Assembly (NCBI GenBank): GCA_040758525.1 | Contig: JBFLVQ010000109.1 | Location: 1 to 18,019, forward strand | Length of the DNA: 18,019 nucleotides | From: JBFLVQ01 sp040758525 | GTDB taxonomy: Bacteria; Acidobacteriota; Blastocatellia; Chloracidobacteriales; JADJPF01 | Reading direction: 5' to 3' | Part shown: piece by piece, positions 1 through 7,900 of the stretch | How positions within the stretch are numbered: the stretch's first letter is position 1 | How the letters are laid out: each line of letters opens with the position of its first letter | The notes under the pieces: generated by a model | Databases searched by the model: none | What the model saw: the letters and a program-made list of their open reading frames with translations, nothing else | What the model was told of the DNA's origin: nothing | Made by a program: the position numbers and the translations under genes

Positions 1-40
1 ATACAATTAGACATCGGTCCATTCATATTTTCAGTAAGAA

Positions 41-63
41 GCATAGACATTGTCTATCTATGC
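41..63. repeat. Short inverted repeat in the left-edge noncoding region
   Basis: GCATAGA (41-47) pairs with TCTATGC (57-63). Alternatively ATAGACA (43-49) pairs with TGTCTAT (51-57) around a single base. No T-run follows, so it does not look like an intrinsic terminator. It could be an operator or chance; the upstream gene lies outside the window. Confidence 0.3.
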
Positions 64-142
64 AATCCAAAAATCGAAGTCTTTTCGTATTCTCGTGTAG
101 ACGATCTGAATTAGCTGAGGTAATATTCGCACTCAGCATTTC

Positions 143-194
143 TTGACTAATCGGAATCAATACAGATTAAGAATGAATTCTGAGGAGGAAATTA
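143..194 (+). promoter_or_regulatory. Possible promoter and strong ribosome-binding site for the EHPGK-repeat gene
   Basis: TTGACT at 143-148 matches a sigma-70 -35 box at five of six positions, but no good -10 is seen at the usual distance (best candidates are AT-rich, around 165-173), so the promoter is only tentative. The ribosome-binding site GAGGAGG at 182-188 is excellent, lies 6 nt before the ATG at 195, and fixes that start. Confidence 0.4.
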
Positions 195-749
195 ATGAAG
201 CATAAGGCACTAGTAATCGGTTTAGTGCTCTGCTGCACATTGACGCTTGGTTTAACCCGTACAGCGTCGCTAGCTCAAGAGCATCCTGGCAAAACTAAAG
301 AGCACCCTGGCAAAACTCAGGAACATCCTGGCAAAGCCAAAGAGCATCCTGGCAAGCCCGCTCCACCACGCGAATTAAGCGCAGAAGAGATACGTACCGC
401 GATCCGTGAACATATTGATGGAGTACTCAAGGTTAATACTAATCTCTTCCCAGTTAAAGACACCGTTGCCAAGCCCCCGGCAAGTTTAAAACTGGAATTT
501 GTTAAGGTTCATGATGACAAAGTAAGTATAATTAAAGCGAAGAAAACTGGTGAGACCGATACCTATTTTGCCTGCACCGATTTCAAAGATCCCAAGACAG
601 GCACAGTCTATGATCTAGATTTTTGGATGAAGCAGCAAGCCAATGGTAAACTAAAAGTGGTTGACACCAAGATTCATAAAGTAGGTGGCCAAGCACGTTA
701 TACCTACGAAGGTGATACGATCGTTGACATTCCTGTAAAGAAAGGTTAA
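195..749 (+). CDS. Secreted EHPGK-repeat protein of unknown function
   Basis: The 184-residue product starts with a signal peptide (basic MKHK, hydrophobic core to about residue 21, likely cleavage after the Ala-Gln region near 27-28). Four seven-residue units beginning EHPGK follow (residues 29-56), then a Pro-rich linker and a compact C-terminal domain (about 60-184) ending in beta-rich, charged sequence. One Cys remains in the mature part, so a structural disulfide is unlikely. I recall similar small exported proteins with EHPGK repeats before a domain of this kind in Acidobacteriota-like genomes, but no biochemical role is known to me. The gene stands alone: it has its own strong ribosome-binding site and is closed by an intrinsic terminator 26 nt after the stop. 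It is probably a periplasmic or surface protein; binding or catalytic function cannot be read from the sequence. Confidence 0.88.
   Translation: MKHKALVIGLVLCCTLTLGLTRTASLAQEHPGKTKEHPGKTQEHPGKAKEHPGKPAPPRELSAEEIRTAIREHIDGVLKVNTNLFPVKDTVAKPPASLKLEFVKVHDDKVSIIKAKKTGETDTYFACTDFKDPKTGTVYDLDFWMKQQANGKLKVVDTKIHKVGGQARYTYEGDTIVDIPVKKG
279..362 (+). repeat. Four 21-bp tandem repeats encoding EHPGK units
   Basis: Four consecutive 21-bp units (279-299, 300-320, 321-341, 342-362) encode EHPGKTK, EHPGKTQ, EHPGKAK and EHPGKPA. The first five residues are identical in all copies, while codons vary at synonymous positions (GAG/GAA, CAT/CAC). That indicates protein-level conservation rather than very recent slippage duplication. 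Confidence 0.9.
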
Positions 750-775
750 CCGCATCATCATAACAGTAGTTTTGA

Positions 776-816
776 ATGCGGGAGCGGATTAAAGATTCGC
801 TCCCGCATCGCTTTTT
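776..816 (+). terminator. Intrinsic terminator of the EHPGK-repeat gene
   Basis: A perfect 11-bp stem is formed by ATGCGGGAGCG (776-786) and CGCTCCCGCAT (798-808) with an 11-nt loop. CGC and five Ts (812-816) follow. The stem is GC-rich and the T-run sits 3 nt after it, as expected for Rho-independent termination. It lies only 4 nt before the next start codon at 821, so the epimerase gene must rely on read-through or on a promoter I do not recognise. Confidence 0.88.
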
Positions 817-820
817 CATT

Positions 821-1687
821 ATGAAGAAAAACTTGCAAAGAATCATTGTAACTGGTGGCAGTGGCTATTTAGGTACCCATATACGCCGCTATTTTAGCGC
901 TGATGACTTCTCGCGTCGTACTGGATCTGATATTTGTAACCCTGTAGATGCGCGCCAGATTGCCGACTATGATGTCGTCATCCATATGGCTGCACTAGTC
1001 GATAAACGCCCTCAGGCAGCGGCAGAGAATTTTCGAGTTAATGTCGCAGGCACAGTCAATCTGCTTGAACAGTTACGTGCAGGACAGACTTTTATTTACT
1101 GTTCAACCAAGGATGTTTATGGCAGCCATATAGATCAATATCAACAAGTGCCAGAGCATTGCAGCACCGAATACTGTGGCCAAGGCGCTTATGAATGGTC
1201 TAAGCTGATCGGTGAGAAGTATCTACAGTTTTATGCTAAGCGTGCCGGAGCACGTGCAGCGATTTTTCGTCTTGCTACGGTTTATGCATCTGCCAGCACT
1301 GGTAACCCAGGTGGGTTTGTCTCCTATTTTGCACGTGCAATTCGCACTGGTGAGCCATTGCGGCTCAAGATGCGAGGCACACAGGTGCGTGATCTATTGC
1401 ATGTCGATGATCTAGCGCGTGCTTGTGAGCTTTTTATTGCTAGCTCGCGCCGACAAGATTGTTACAATATTGGTGGTGGAGCGGGCCAAGCCATTACACT
1501 CTATGAATTGACCCAGTTACTTGCCAAGCTGATAGGTCGTTCTGCAGAAGTGATTCTTACTGACGAACCAGTGCCTGAGCAGATACATTACATTACTGAT
1601 ATTAGCGCAATTGCGCAGACACTAGGATGGCGGCCAGAATTGGATATCACAACTGGTCTGGGCAAGATGCTTGCTGACGAGTGTTAA
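821..1687 (+). CDS. NAD-dependent epimerase/dehydratase (extended SDR)
   Basis: The 288-residue protein is an extended short-chain dehydrogenase that probably acts on a nucleotide-activated sugar in the cytoplasm. The Rossmann glycine motif TGGSGYLG is at residues 11-18, and the catalytic YxxxK pair is Tyr124/Lys128 (YEWSK). A CSTKDVYG segment supplies the usual Ser/Thr region, and RDLLHVDDLARA is typical of sugar epimerases. I start it at ATG 821 because the in-frame ATG at 776 lies inside a terminator stem and family members begin just before the glycine motif. No clear ribosome-binding site precedes 821. The gene leads a run with heptosyltransferase and gmhB, so a role in LPS sugar supply, such as an ADP-heptose or other nucleotide-sugar epimerase, is likely. 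Substrate cannot be assigned; it is shorter than a typical GalE. Confidence 0.88.
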   Translation: MKKNLQRIIVTGGSGYLGTHIRRYFSADDFSRRTGSDICNPVDARQIADYDVVIHMAALVDKRPQAAAENFRVNVAGTVNLLEQLRAGQTFIYCSTKDVYGSHIDQYQQVPEHCSTEYCGQGAYEWSKLIGEKYLQFYAKRAGARAAIFRLATVYASASTGNPGGFVSYFARAIRTGEPLRLKMRGTQVRDLLHVDDLARACELFIASSRRQDCYNIGGGAGQAITLYELTQLLAKLIGRSAEVILTDEPVPEQIHYITDISAIAQTLGWRPELDITTGLGKMLADEC

Positions 1688-1691
1688 TGGT

Positions 1692-2738
1692 ATGATAGAA
1701 CGTGTATTGGTAAGGGGCACAAATTGGGTAGGCGATTGTGTTATCACACTACCCGCACTGCGGGAGTTACGGCGTATCTTTCCACAAGCAAAACTCTCAT
1801 TGTTGGTCAAGCCTTGGGTAAGTGGATTGTTTGAAGATGCTGACTTCATCGATGAGATCATTGTCTACGAACGAGAGCAGAAGGGTCTATGGAGTATGAT
1901 GCGTGAATTACGCGCACGCCGTTTTGATCTAGCAGTACTATTTCAAAACGCTTTTGAGGCTGCGGTGCTTGCTTTTGGTGCACGTGCACGCTTACGCATA
2001 GGCTTTCCCACTGAACATCGCGGTATACTGCTTAGCCATTCGCTGAGACTTACATCAGAGATCCGTGCTTTGCATCAAATCTATTACTATTTGCATATTG
2101 TTGCACAACTGGAGGAACAGTTGACCGGTCATAGTCAGGTAGACTTTAAACTACTTGATTATCAACTACCGGTACGTGCTACACGTCAGCAGGCGATAGG
2201 GAAAAAATTGACTGAGTTGGGAATTGATTTAACCCGACCGCTGATTGCAATCAATCCAGGTGCTACTAATAGCCGTGCGAAACGCTGGCCTGTCGAGCGT
2301 TTTGGCGCACTGGCCGATGCATTGCTAGCAGCAGACTACCAAGTAGTCTTTATTGGCGCCGGTGCAGAACTGGAGATTACCCTAGCAGTAACAGCGACTA
2401 TGCGTAATCAGGCTCATATCCTTACCGGCAAAACTTCTCTTTCAGAGAGTATCGCCCTGTTGAGCATTTGCGATCTTTTGATCTCTAATGATACTGGTCC
2501 AAGTTATATTGCAGCGGCGCTTGATCGGCCTACGTTAACTATATTTGGTCCCACCGATGATCGTATGATCCGCCCATTTGGGGCACGTGCTGAGATGATA
2601 CGTTACCAAGTCGAATGTGCACCCTGTATGTTACGCGATTGTCCTATTGATCATCGCTGTATGACTAACATTAGTGTCGATATGGTACTGACACGCGCGA
2701 AAAGTATGTTAAGGAGAGATAACGATGAAACCTGTTGA
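1692..2738 (+). CDS. waaF: ADP-heptose:LPS heptosyltransferase II
   Basis: The 348-residue GT9-family glycosyltransferase would add the second L-glycero-D-manno-heptose to the LPS inner core at the cytoplasmic face of the inner membrane. Support: N-terminal RGTNWVGD (residues 8-15), typical of WaaF/RfaF; NPGATNSRAKRWP in the middle; SNDTGPSYIAAAL and IFGPTD near the ADP-heptose site; and the cysteine segment CAPCMLRDCPIDHRCM near the end, a hallmark of heptosyltransferase II rather than I. Length is normal for the family. The start at 1692 is preferred over the in-frame ATG at 1671, because 1671 overlaps the epimerase end and adds seven residues not usual in the family. The 3' end overlaps the next gene by 14 nt, implying co-translation. 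Confidence 0.93.
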   Translation: MIERVLVRGTNWVGDCVITLPALRELRRIFPQAKLSLLVKPWVSGLFEDADFIDEIIVYEREQKGLWSMMRELRARRFDLAVLFQNAFEAAVLAFGARARLRIGFPTEHRGILLSHSLRLTSEIRALHQIYYYLHIVAQLEEQLTGHSQVDFKLLDYQLPVRATRQQAIGKKLTELGIDLTRPLIAINPGATNSRAKRWPVERFGALADALLAADYQVVFIGAGAELEITLAVTATMRNQAHILTGKTSLSESIALLSICDLLISNDTGPSYIAAALDRPTLTIFGPTDDRMIRPFGARAEMIRYQVECAPCMLRDCPIDHRCMTNISVDMVLTRAKSMLRRDNDETC

Positions 2739-3714
2739 TATTCTCTTTCTGTCACAGGAGCATGTAAAAAACTTGGATCTTCCCAATGATCTACTAACAC
2801 AAGCGATCGAAAACGCACTCGTTGAGCATGCCAGGAAGACGATTGAGATGCCACCTAAACCAGGTATACATCCCAGTTACGAAAACACATTTATTCATGC
2901 CATGCCCGCTTACTTAAAGCGTATGAATATCTGTGGTATCAAATGGGTAGCCGGTTTTCCCGGCAATCATTATTACAATCTGCCCAATATTAGTGGTCTA
3001 CTAATTCTTAATGATACTCAAACCGGTCTTCCTCTGGCAGTAATGGATTGTCGCTGGATTACCACGATACGCACTGCTTTGGTTAGCGCGATTGCTGCTC
3101 GTGTTTGTACTAAACCAATTCCAGAAGTTCTCGCCATTGTTGGTTGTGGATTGCAAGGCCGTTACCATGCCCGCACCATTATAGAGGCTTTACCTACTAT
3201 TAAGGCAATACGTTTTATCGATATCTTTGAGTCGTCAATGCGTAGATTTCAAGAAGAGACAGCAAAGTTCTTTGCTGGAGAATTGCTACTATGCCAGCAA
3301 GAGCAGGATTGTATCGCTGACGCTGATATAATTATTACCTGCACACCAGGAGATAAACCGATTGTGAAAAATTCTTGGTTTAAACCAGGAGCAACGGGGA
3401 TAGGTATAGAGGGTGGCTGTGCTTGGGAAGCAGAGGTATTGCACAGTGTTGATAAATTTATTGTTGATGACATTCCACAGGCAAAACATTTCGAGACTCA
3501 AGGAGATTTCCCTGGTGGTATGCCAGCCGTATATGCAGAATTGGGTGATATTATTGCCGAACACAAGAGAGGGCGAGAGCTTGTGCAAGAGCGTATTCTT
3601 ATAACTCCCTTAGGACTTGCTATTGAAGATATCGCGATCGCCAAACTGATCTACGAAACGGCAATTGAGCATGAGGTTGGTATATATCTGCCTTTGATGC
3701 GGGAAGATTTGTAA
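2725..3714 (+). CDS. Ornithine cyclodeaminase / mu-crystallin family protein
   Basis: The 329-residue protein belongs to the NAD(P)-dependent ornithine cyclodeaminase/alanine dehydrogenase/mu-crystallin superfamily. Residues visible: Lys73 in GIKWVAGFPGN, the position of the conserved substrate-contacting Lys; Arg116 in ITTIRTA, matching the conserved TxxRT stretch; and the Rossmann motif GCGLQG at 140-145. The start is well supported by AAGGAG (2711-2716), 8 nt upstream. It overlaps the heptosyltransferase end by 14 nt and is 4 nt from gmhB. Members act as ornithine cyclodeaminases, amino-acid dehydrogenases, ketimine reductases or enzymes making unusual amino acids, so substrate is open. 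Placement within a heptose cluster is unexpected and may mean it makes an amino-acid decoration or simply shares transcription. Confidence 0.88.
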   Translation: MKPVDILFLSQEHVKNLDLPNDLLTQAIENALVEHARKTIEMPPKPGIHPSYENTFIHAMPAYLKRMNICGIKWVAGFPGNHYYNLPNISGLLILNDTQTGLPLAVMDCRWITTIRTALVSAIAARVCTKPIPEVLAIVGCGLQGRYHARTIIEALPTIKAIRFIDIFESSMRRFQEETAKFFAGELLLCQQEQDCIADADIIITCTPGDKPIVKNSWFKPGATGIGIEGGCAWEAEVLHSVDKFIVDDIPQAKHFETQGDFPGGMPAVYAELGDIIAEHKRGRELVQERILITPLGLAIEDIAIAKLIYETAIEHEVGIYLPLMREDL

Positions 3715-3718
3715 TTGC

Positions 3719-4294
3719 ATGAGTAATATCGCAGTGTTTCTCGATCGTGATGGCACAATTAGTGAAGAGGTTGGCTATGTCAATCATCTCTCACGTTTTC
3801 ATCTCTTTGCTACCACTGCCAAGGCAATTCGGCGGATTAATGAAGCTGGCTTAAAAGCGATCTTAATTACCAATCAGGCAGGTGTAGCACGTGGCTATTT
3901 TACTGAAGAACTAATTCTGCAAGTGCATACACAACTCAGTACTGAATTGGCAACAGCAGGCGCATATCTTGATGCGATCTACTACTGCCCACATCATCCA
4001 TCGGCGGGCGCACCACCTTATCGCACTGATTGTGATTGTCGTAAACCTAAACCAGGACTGCTTGAGCGCGCTGCCCGTGAGCATAATATCGATCTTACAC
4101 GCTCGTTTATGATAGGAGACAAGTATACCGATATGCAATTGGCGCGGCGTGTAGGCGCACACGCAGTATTGGTACTAACTGGCTATGGACGCGGTGAATA
4201 TGAATATCAGCGTAATAGCTGGTCTATATTACCAGATTATATTGCCGAAGATCTCTCTATGGCAGTCGATTGGATCTTGCAGACATGGCGTTAA
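3719..4294 (+). CDS. gmhB: D-glycero-beta-D-manno-heptose-1,7-bisphosphate 7-phosphatase
   Basis: This 191-residue HAD-superfamily phosphatase removes the 7-phosphate from heptose bisphosphate during cytoplasmic ADP-heptose synthesis. HAD motif I is FLDRDGT with Asp9 as nucleophile and Asp11 as general acid; motif II is ITNQAG; the zinc-binding insert is CPHHP followed by CDCRKPKPG; motif IV is GDKYTDMQLA. All catalytic and zinc residues are present and length matches GmhB. Only 4 nt separate it from the cyclodeaminase homologue, so it is in the same transcript. Related histidinol-phosphatase domains share the fold, but the LPS heptosyltransferase neighbour favours GmhB. Its stop codon overlaps the stop of the convergent downstream gene. 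Confidence 0.93.
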   Translation: MSNIAVFLDRDGTISEEVGYVNHLSRFHLFATTAKAIRRINEAGLKAILITNQAGVARGYFTEELILQVHTQLSTELATAGAYLDAIYYCPHHPSAGAPPYRTDCDCRKPKPGLLERAAREHNIDLTRSFMIGDKYTDMQLARRVGAHAVLVLTGYGRGEYEYQRNSWSILPDYIAEDLSMAVDWILQTWR

Positions 4295-4734
4295 TCAACC
4301 TCTATATAGACTTTTTTTACTTCCACGCTATCTACTTCAAATTCAATCTCGACAGCTAAACCAAAGATACGCCCGTAATAGTAATAGCAAGGATTGTCGG
4401 GATCTCTGCTTTGCGCAAATTGCCATGGCTCAGATTGATTAATCTTATTGACAATCTTTGGAAAAGCTTCAGCTTGTGCAAGTAGTTCCCTTTCCACCTC
4501 TGCTCGATCTTGTAAAGATCGAAAATCTAGAATTGCTCCCCGAATCGCTGCCCCGGCAGGATTGTCCTGATCAAGCACGACATGCTTGATATAAGCAATC
4601 AGAGCTGCGCGCGCTTTTACTTCATGTTCTGCCATCTCAATCTCCTTTTCTGCTTGTGCCTTGATAATATATGATGGATTGGAGACTTTTACGATGACAA
4701 AAAAGAGTAGCAAACATACGATATTCCTCACCAT
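4291..4734 (-). CDS. Small secreted protein of unknown function
   Basis: The 147-residue product has a signal-peptide-like start (short basic MVRN, hydrophobic core about residues 5-15, possible cleavage after KAQA near 28). A charged, Ala/Glu-rich helical region (about 28-95) follows, then an aromatic/acidic end containing PCYYYYGRIFG and a valine/glutamate beta-rich tail. I recognise no family. The start is fixed by AAGGAG on the minus strand (4747-4742), 7 nt before the ATG. The gene is transcribed toward gmhB, and the two stops share the palindrome TTAA (4291-4294). A clear ribosome-binding site and signal peptide argue that it is real. The helical and beta parts suggest a small exported domain, but no function follows. 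Confidence 0.75.
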   Translation of the reverse strand: MVRNIVCLLLFFVIVKVSNPSYIIKAQAEKEIEMAEHEVKARAALIAYIKHVVLDQDNPAGAAIRGAILDFRSLQDRAEVERELLAQAEAFPKIVNKINQSEPWQFAQSRDPDNPCYYYYGRIFGLAVEIEFEVDSVEVKKVYIEVD

Positions 4735-4795
4735 CTATGCTCTCCTTATAAACCAATAACATTTTTAAGCGATCGCATCAGATAGATGTAAAAAC

Positions 4796-4812
4796 TGCGT
4801 CATTTGCGTCAA
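4796..4812 (-). promoter_or_regulatory. Tandem TGCGTCA repeats with possible minus-strand promoter element
   Basis: Two copies of TGCGTCA (4796-4802 and 4805-4811) are spaced 9 bp apart. Read on the minus strand, the second copy forms TTGACG (4812-4807), a five-of-six match to a -35 box for the secreted-protein gene ending at 4291. The matching -10 is weak. The repeats could be operator half-sites; this is a suggestion only. Confidence 0.25.
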
Positions 4813-4834
4813 TACTGATAGGGTACTCACGAGG

Positions 4835-4864
4835 TTGTGACAAGGATCTTCACTGTGCTAAAAT
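4835..4864 (+). promoter_or_regulatory. Candidate sigma-70-type promoter for the large oxidoreductase
   Basis: TTGTGA (4835-4840) and TAAAAT (4859-4864) are separated by 18 bp, each close to consensus. Transcription would start near 4871, giving a leader of about 75 nt before the GTG at 4946. A seven-codon open frame (4913-4936, MEQGKEV) lies in that leader, preceded by a purine-rich AGGGA; I cannot tell whether it is translated. Confidence 0.4.
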
Positions 4865-4945
4865 TTTTTGTTCGGCACAACGGGCTTAACTGTGTAAGAA
4901 TATTAGGGAATTATGGAACAAGGGAAAGAGGTATAACGAAGTACA

Positions 4946-7900
4946 GTGACAAGGGAAATAAAGAACGTCTTGGAAAATATTGAATCAACCGACTATTACT
5001 CCTACAGTGCCGCTGAAGACAACTTCGCTCTCGGCATTAATGGTTTTAACTACTCTGATCTATATGAGCCAGAGCGTTTACGTGCGCTTACTGAGATCTT
5101 CTATGAAACTGTGGCGGCGGCTGATCCGGTCCTCTGGCGTAACTGGCAAGCCTATTTGACCAGTGGTGGTGAAGGCTTTACAGACAAGGCAGAGTCAAAC
5201 CTAATCGTCTATCTGGCCCCATATCTGGAACGGTTTATTGCACGTATGTTCCATATAGAGGCAGAGGTAGAGATGCTACATGCCAAAACTGATCAAGAGA
5301 AGATCATCATTCAGTTTAAGCGCAATTTTATCCAGCGCCGTGTCCTCAAGAAATACAATGTTGCTCAACTTGCTGAATATGATTTTGCCCTGCTAACGGC
5401 ACAGGTCGCAGCATTACAACACGCCTGTTTTCCTGATACAGAATGGGAGATCGATAGCGAATTCGGTGTCGCTAAGATGGTGGTAGCGCTGCTTGAACTT
5501 GAGCGAGAGTATGAACAGTGTGTTGCCAAGCAGATGGAAGTTGATCTATCAGCACGCTCACGTGTTGCTGGGCTACGTGCACAACTCGGTAATACCCCAG
5601 TATTGACAAAGCTGCTCTCTAATGTCGCGAGCCAAACCGATCCGGTACGCTGTGACTTTGAGCTGATCAAACAACTACTGACAATACTGGAAACCTGGTC
5701 TTTTGTGCGCCATCACCAGCCTGAGCATCAGCGCGAACTGAGCGATTGGATCTCTTATCGCCATCCTGAGACGCTCAATTATACTCAACTGGTCAAGCTT
5801 AACCGACCTAAGGCAACTGAACTGCCAGAGATGATGTATGGGCCTGCAGAGCAACTACGTCGTCGTGATGGATTCAAATTGACCGATCCACGTTATACCT
5901 CTAAACAGGTCTACAATGAAGTGGACTATTGTCTTTATTGCCATGAGCGTGATAAAGACTCTTGCTCAAAGGGATTTACTGACAAGGAGGGCCATTACCA
6001 ACAGAATCCTTTAGGCATTCCCTTAAAGGGCTGCCCGCTGGATGAAAAGATCTCGGAAGCGCACTTGCTCAAGCGCGATGGTAATTCACTAGCTGCGCTT
6101 GCCACTGTGATGATCGATAACCCAATGGCACCCGGCACCGGCCATCGTATCTGTAATGATTGTATGAAGAGCTGTATATTTCAGAAACAGGAGCCGGTCA
6201 ATATCCCACAAATTGAGACTGGGATATTGAGTGATGTGCTTAATTTACCCTATGGTTTTGAAATCTACAGTCTACTTACTCGCTGGAACCCACTTAATGT
6301 ACATAGACCTTATCTGCTCCCCTACAATGGTAAGAATATTTTGGTAGTAGGACTAGGCCCCGCTGGTTATACACTTGCACACTATCTACTCAATGAAGGT
6401 TTTGGCGTAGTCGGTATTGATGGTCTGAAGATTGAGCCATTACCAAAAGAGTTGGTTGGCAATGGACATACTCCCAAACCTATACGTAACTTCTCTCAGC
6501 TTTACCGTGAGCTTGATGAGCGTGTGCTGATGGGATTTGGAGGTGTCTCGGAATATGGTATTACGGTACGTTGGGACAAGAACTTTCTTACTGTGATCTA
6601 TCTTACGTTAATGCGTAGAGCCAATCTACGTATCTATGGTGGAGTACGTTTTGGTGGCACAGTCACGATTGATGACGCTTGGCAACTGGGCTTTGACCAT
6701 ATCGCAATTGCTACTGGCGCCGGCAAACCCACGATCATACCTATGAAAAACAATCTGATTCGTGGTATTCGCAAAGCATCTGATTTTCTCATGGCTTTGC
6801 AACTCACGGGCGCTTATAAGCGTAGCGCGCTTGCCAATCTACAGGTGCAATTGCCTGCCATTGTCATTGGTGGTGGCCTTACCGCCATCGACACTGCAAC
6901 GGAAATGCTTGCCTACTATCCTGTGCAGGTCGAGAAGATTCTCGAACGTTTTGAAAAATTAGCTGAATCATTGAGTGAGGAACGTATCTGGGCAATTTAT
7001 GATGCTGAGGAGCGTGAGATTCTTAAAACATTCTTGCAGCATGGCCATGCTGTACGCGCTGAACGTGAACGCGCTCGCCGCGCTGGTGAAGAGCCCGATC
7101 TTATCTCGTTAGTACGCGCTTGGGGTGGTGTCTCGATTGTCTATCGTAAGAGTCTACTCGACTCGCCTGCTTACCGACTCAATCATGAAGAAGTGATCAA
7201 AGCACTTGAGGAAGGTATCGCTTTTATCGAAAACCTCAGCCCCTTAGAGGCAATCCCTGATCAATATGGCGCTGTTAGCGCACTTAAATTCGAACGTATG
7301 CGTCAACAGGAGGATGGTAAGTGGCGTGCTTCTGGTGAGGAGATTACATTACCTGCGCGTACTGTCTGTGTAGCGGCTGGCACGAGTCCAAATATAATTT
7401 ATGAGAAGGAGTATCCAGGCACATTCAAGCTCGACAAGTGGAATGAGTTCTTTGCTGGCTTTAAGCTAGAGCAGACCTCATCAGGTAACTTTACACTTGT
7501 GCCTGCAGGTGGTGATGAAGAAGCCTTCTTTACTTCCTATCAGAAACAGGGTCACCTTATTTCCTATTACGGTGATAATCATCCTGCTTATGCTGGCAAT
7601 GTGGTAAAAGCGATGGCCTCTGCTAAACATGGCTATCGCCACATCTGCCGACTTTTTGCTGATGAATTGACTCTGCTAGATCCTAAAGATCAATCGCGGC
7701 GTGATCTATCCTTCCAGTCGCTGGTAAGTCGGCTTGATGATGAGTTAAAGGCTGTAGTAGTGCGAGTAAATCGCCTCACTCCGACAATTGTGGAGGTCAT
7801 TGTACGTGCACCACTGGCCGCCAAGAAGTTTCAACCAGGACAATTCTATCGACTACAAAACTACGAGGTAGATTGTGAAATCATCGAAGGCACACGCCTG

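Noticed and set aside
661..729. Perfect TTGACA hexamers at 661-666 and 724-729 as promoters for the epimerase operon
   Set aside because: Neither has a plausible -10 hexamer 16-18 bp downstream.
776..820. Epimerase starting at the upstream in-frame ATG (776), adding 15 residues
   Set aside because: That ATG lies in a terminator stem, has no ribosome-binding site, and the added residues precede the point where extended SDR proteins normally begin.
1671..1691. Heptosyltransferase start at ATG 1671
   Set aside because: It would add seven residues inside the epimerase end; family proteins start directly before the TNWVGD motif.
4769..4776. GCGATCGC octamer, the cyanobacterial HIP1 signature
   Set aside because: Only two copies were noticed in 18 kb (the other near 3636-3644), far below the density seen in HIP1-rich cyanobacteria, so it gives no taxonomic support.
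4913..4936. Seven-codon leader peptide upstream of the oxidoreductase
   Set aside because: The short open frame exists, but there is no regulatory codon run or attenuator hairpin, so I do not list it as a gene.
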